Positions 21,588 to 24,395 of a stretch of 24,395 nt of DNA are shown here, one piece after another (position 1 is the stretch's first letter; each line of letters starts with the position of its first letter). The notes under the pieces were generated by a model that was given only the letters and a program-made list of their open reading frames with translations, was not told the origin of the DNA and searched no databases. The stretch is from JAGWBJ01 sp034423015 (GTDB taxonomy: Bacteria; Chloroflexota; Dehalococcoidia; Lucifugimonadales; JAGWBF01), in assembly GCA_034423015.1 (NCBI GenBank), contig DAOUJG010000066.1:1-24395 (forward strand), given 5' to 3'. Position numbers and translations under genes: made by a program.

Positions 21588-23273
21588 ATGCCCGATCGCA
21601 TTCTCGTAGCCGTCGCCTGGCCATACGCCAACGGTTCCCTGCACCTGGGGCATCTTGCGGGCTGTTATCTGCCCGCGGACATCTTCGCCCGCTATCACCG
21701 GCTCAAGGGCGACGACGTGCTGATGGTGTCGGGCAGCGACCAGCACGGCACGCCCGTGACCATCCGGGCGGAGCAGGAGGGGACCAGCCCGCAAGAGGTC
21801 GTCTCCAAGTACCACGCCGAGTTCCTGGACTCCTGGGAACGGATGGGGATCAGCTTCGACCTGTTCACCACCACCGGCACCGAGAACCACCGCAAGGTCG
21901 TCCACGACCTGTTCCTCAGCCTGTACGACAAGGGCAACATCTACAAGGACACCATGCTGCTGCCCCACTGCGCCAGCTGCACCCGGTTCCTCCCGGACCG
22001 GTACGTGGAAGGCGCGTGCCCCCACTGCGACAATCTCAATGCCCGGGGCGATCAGTGCGATCACTGCGGCAAGACGTTGAACCCGGAGGAGCTGGTAGCG
22101 CCCCGCTGTGGCATCTGCGGCTCCGCCCCAGAGTTTAGGGACTCGGAGCATTTCTTCCTCCGCCTCAGCGCCTTCCAGGAGCCGCTCATCGAGTGGGTGC
22201 AGCAACAGGACCATTGGCGGGCCAACGTACTCAACTTCACCCGCAGCTATCTCCACGACGGACTGAAGGACCGGGCCATAACCCGCGACATCTCGTGGGG
22301 AGTGCCCGTGCCCCTGGACGGCTACGACGACAAGCGCATCTACGTGTGGTTCGAGGCCGTTACCGGGTACCTGTCGGCGTCCGCAGAGTGGGCCCAGCGG
22401 CAGGGACGGCCCGAGGGTTGGCAGGAGTACTGGCAGGCGCCCGACGCGAAGGCATACTACTTCATCGGCAAGGACAACATACCCTTCCACTCCATCATCT
22501 GGCCCGCCATGCTCATTGGACGCGGGGGCCTGAACCTCCCCTATGACGTTCCCGCCAACGAGTTCCTCAGCCTGGAGAACCGGCAGTTCTCCACCAGCCG
22601 CCAGTGGGCCGTCTGGCTGCCCGACTATCTGGACAGGTACGAACCGGACCCGCTGCGCTACTACCTGTCCATAAACATGCCCGAGTCCGGCGACTCGGAC
22701 TTCTCCTGGTCGGAGTACGTGCGCCGCAACAACGACGAGCTGGTCGCCACCTACGGCAACCTGGTCAATCGCGTCCTGACATTCACATACCGGAACTTCG
22801 GCGGCGTCGTTCCCTCTCCCTCCGAGCTGGACCCGGAGAGCGCGGCCCTCCTGGCCCGGGCGTCGGAAACCCTGGAGTCGGTGGGAGGGAGTCTGGAAAG
22901 GTGCCGGTTCCGGTTGGCCATCGGCCAAGCCATGGGCCTCGCCCAGGACGCCAACCGGTACCTGAACGACAAGGCACCATGGAAGACCTTGAAGGAAGAC
23001 CGAGACTCCACCGCCACCGTACTCTGGGTGGCGCTGAGCGTCATAGGCTGCCTGAAAGTGGTCCTCTCTCCGTTTCTCCCTTTCTCGTCGGCGCGGCTTC
23101 ATGAGATGATGGGCTTCTCCGGGGACGTGAGGGACGGGGGATGGTCCTGGGAGGCGACCACGGACTTCCTGCCCCCGGGACAACGGCTGGGAGAGCCCGC
23201 GCCCCTCTACCTCAAGCTGGACGACGCCGTGGTGGAGCGGGAGACGGCGCGGTTGGGCGCCGAGGCGATTTAG
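21588..23273 (+). CDS. metG: Methionyl-tRNA synthetase
   Basis: The 561-residue class I synthetase charges tRNA-Met. The HIGH-type motif is HLGH (19-22) within the family's opening WPYANGSLHLGH. The connective peptide carries four CxxC knuckles (CASC, CPHC, CDHC, CGIC, about 127-177), the two-zinc form. The KMSKS loop reads FSTSR (334-338), a variant seen in several bacterial groups. ISWGVPVPLDGYDDKRIYVWFEA lies between, with WF/YIGKDN marking the methionine-adenylate pocket. The anticodon-binding helical domain fills about 390-545. The C-terminal EMAP/Trbp111 extension is absent, as in many bacteria. It is preceded by the thioredoxin-like gene and followed 23 nt later by a prenyl synthase. 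Confidence 0.96.
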   Translation: MPDRILVAVAWPYANGSLHLGHLAGCYLPADIFARYHRLKGDDVLMVSGSDQHGTPVTIRAEQEGTSPQEVVSKYHAEFLDSWERMGISFDLFTTTGTENHRKVVHDLFLSLYDKGNIYKDTMLLPHCASCTRFLPDRYVEGACPHCDNLNARGDQCDHCGKTLNPEELVAPRCGICGSAPEFRDSEHFFLRLSAFQEPLIEWVQQQDHWRANVLNFTRSYLHDGLKDRAITRDISWGVPVPLDGYDDKRIYVWFEAVTGYLSASAEWAQRQGRPEGWQEYWQAPDAKAYYFIGKDNIPFHSIIWPAMLIGRGGLNLPYDVPANEFLSLENRQFSTSRQWAVWLPDYLDRYEPDPLRYYLSINMPESGDSDFSWSEYVRRNNDELVATYGNLVNRVLTFTYRNFGGVVPSPSELDPESAALLARASETLESVGGSLERCRFRLAIGQAMGLAQDANRYLNDKAPWKTLKEDRDSTATVLWVALSVIGCLKVVLSPFLPFSSARLHEMMGFSGDVRDGGWSWEATTDFLPPGQRLGEPAPLYLKLDDAVVERETARLGAEAI

Positions 23274-23296
23274 ACCATGCGGACAGGGGCGTAGCC

Positions 23297-24286
23297 TTGG
23301 TCGACGGTTTGGACTCGCGCACGGCCCAGATATACGGGCCAATCGTGGAGCGGTTGGAGCAGGTGGAGGAGCGACTCCACGGCATATCCGACGTAAAGAC
23401 CCACTTTCTTCCGGACCTCCTGGACTACGTCTTCCGCACCCAGGGCAAGAGGGTCCGGCCGGCGATCACCCTGCTGGCGTCCCAGTTCCATCCCCATGAC
23501 CACGACCAGCCCGTCACCATGGCCACGGCGGTGGAGCTGCTGCACATGGCAACCCTCATCCACGACGACACAGTGGACAACTCGCCCCTGAGGCGGGGGA
23601 AGGCCACCGTCAGCGACGTTTGGGGCAAGGACGTGGCCGTTCTCCTGGGCGACTACGTATTCGCCACCTCGGCCACCTTCGTCTGCGACACGGAGAACGT
23701 TCGGGTCATCCGCCGGTTCTCAGAGACCATCATGCAGCTCTCCAGCGGCGAGCTGCTGGAGTTCTTCAATACCAACAACTGGCGGCAGAGCAGGGACGAC
23801 TACAACAACCGGATCTACCGAAAGACCGCCTCCCTCTTTCACACCGCCGCGGAGTCCGGCGCAATCCTGAGCGGAGCGCCCGAGGAGACTGTCCAGGCCC
23901 TGGAGGAGTACGGGTACAACATCGGCATGGCCTTTCAGATCGTCGACGACATCCTGGACGTGCAGGGGAGCGCCGAGGAGATCGGGAAACCCGTGGGCAA
24001 CGACCTGCTCCAGGGGGTGCTGACCCTGCCCACCATCATGCTGATGGAGCGGTACCCCGACGGCAACCCGGTCAAGGAGCTGTTCACCCGGGGCAAGAAC
24101 GGCTCCGGCGAACAGCTCAAGACCGCGCTGGAGATGATCCAGAACTCGGAGATAATCGAGGACTGCTACGGCGTCGTGGGCGACCACTGCCGGAAGGCCG
24201 CCCGGTCCCTGGAATCCCTCGACGACATTCCGGCCCGCGCCTCCCTCCTGATGCTCAGCGAGTACATAATGGAGCGCACCCGCTAG
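23297..24286 (+). CDS. Long-chain (E)-polyprenyl diphosphate synthase
   Basis: The 329-residue protein extends allylic diphosphates with isopentenyl diphosphate to a long chain for quinones or related lipids. GKRVRP (50-55) binds diphosphate, the first Asp-rich motif is DDTVD (90-94), the second is DDILD (217-221), and the flanks LLHMATLIHD and GMAFQIV are those of trans-prenyl synthases. The residue five before the first motif is Ala85, small, which by the usual rule allows a long product (C35-C50 class). The exact length is unknown. I chose TTG 23297 because AGGGG lies 7 nt upstream and the reading keeps the normal N-terminus; longer in-frame readings lie within metG. The stop TAG is part of the CTAG at which an insertion sequence begins. 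Confidence 0.92.
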   Translation: MVDGLDSRTAQIYGPIVERLEQVEERLHGISDVKTHFLPDLLDYVFRTQGKRVRPAITLLASQFHPHDHDQPVTMATAVELLHMATLIHDDTVDNSPLRRGKATVSDVWGKDVAVLLGDYVFATSATFVCDTENVRVIRRFSETIMQLSSGELLEFFNTNNWRQSRDDYNNRIYRKTASLFHTAAESGAILSGAPEETVQALEEYGYNIGMAFQIVDDILDVQGSAEEIGKPVGNDLLQGVLTLPTIMLMERYPDGNPVKELFTRGKNGSGEQLKTALEMIQNSEIIEDCYGVVGDHCRKAARSLESLDDIPARASLLMLSEYIMERTR

Positions 24287-24395
24287 GGCGTGTTCACACT
24301 AACTGGTTAGGTATGGTATGCTGGGGGCATGGAACTTACTGAGGCGCAGTACCAACAGATTGCCCCCTACCTGCCCGTCCAACGCGGCAACGTGC
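24287..24395 (+). mobile_element. Left end of an IS5-family insertion sequence, cut by the window edge
   Basis: Directly after the prenyl synthase stop codon comes GGCGTGTTCACACTAACTGG, which looks like a terminal inverted repeat of an IS5-type element, then a 42-nt leader and the transposase start. CTAG at 24283-24286 fits the target of the IS5 group (TA for the related IS427 group). The right end lies outside, so neither the inverted repeat nor the target duplication can be confirmed here. TTCACA (24293-24298) and TATGCT (24317-24322), 18 nt apart, may be the transposase promoter. Confidence 0.7.
24329..24395 (+). CDS. IS5-family transposase, N-terminal fragment (DUF4096-type)
   Basis: The first 22 codons from ATG 24329 read MELTEAQYQQIAPYLP, then VQRGNV. 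This is the opening of the DUF4096 domain found in IS5-family transposases, many of which are made from two overlapping frames. The DDE catalytic domain is outside the window. A G-run (24323-24327) just before the ATG may serve as ribosome site, though it is very close. Confidence 0.75.
   Translation, partial: MELTEAQYQQIAPYLPVQRGNV

Noticed and set aside
21495..23342. 615-codon minus-strand ORF
   Set aside because: Antisense shadow of metG; no domain recognised.
1..24395. tRNA genes, rRNA genes, CRISPR arrays
   Set aside because: No T-loop-like GTTCGANTC context outside coding frames and no regularly spaced direct repeats were seen by eye.

Overview
The window is a GC-rich bacterial chromosome segment with tightly packed genes, many GTG/TTG starts, 4-nt stop/start overlaps, and sigma70-type promoters close to consensus. 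The gene types (an MFS protein with a tryptophan-rich central motif, DUF1800 with an NHL propeller, HyuA/HyuB with a C-terminal extension, several alpha/beta hydrolases) suggest an environmental Chloroflexota lineage, perhaps SAR202/Dehalococcoidia-like. That assignment is an inference from gene style, and no marker was searched.

Layout. Positions 1-269 (-) hold the 5' part of a zinc/manganese ABC transporter lipoprotein with a strong promoter. Positions 270-729 are non-coding: two short hairpin repeats, then a dyad, a -10-like box and a hairpin leader in front of mgtE. Positions 730-6010 form a membrane-transport block: a MgtE magnesium channel and an MFS permease (+), convergent with a YihY/BrkB-family membrane protein (-). 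The MFS C-terminal tail and the YihY N-terminal tail carry the same 22-residue (2 x 11) tandem repeat, which is the most unusual feature of the window. Positions 6011-6509 are degenerate and include a frameshifted IS110-type transposase remnant. Positions 6510-8276 hold an alpha/beta hydrolase (-) and a sugar-phosphate nucleotidyltransferase (+) read from divergent promoters; the latter's 3' end has a 47-bp tandem duplication.

Positions 8318-11041 (-) are a three-gene coupled operon: a hydrolase-MsrB fusion, a SAM methyltransferase and an S51-type peptidase. Positions 11309-12323 hold a nuclease-fold lipoprotein that lacks catalytic residues, convergent with a DUF488 protein. Positions 12550-20736 (+) are a long co-directional run: DUF1800, NHL propeller, HyuA, HyuB, RadC and RsmI, with a promoter at 12445-12474. 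Positions 20924-24286 (+) hold a thioredoxin-fold protein, methionyl-tRNA synthetase and a polyprenyl diphosphate synthase. The window ends inside the left end of an IS5-family element that abuts the synthase stop codon at a CTAG.

Most of the right half is housekeeping or catabolic: HyuAB for ATP-dependent amide or ring cleavage, RadC, RsmI, MetRS, and isoprenoid chain synthesis for quinone or lipid carriers. The left half concerns ion/solute transport and the membrane. I saw no tRNA, rRNA or CRISPR array.
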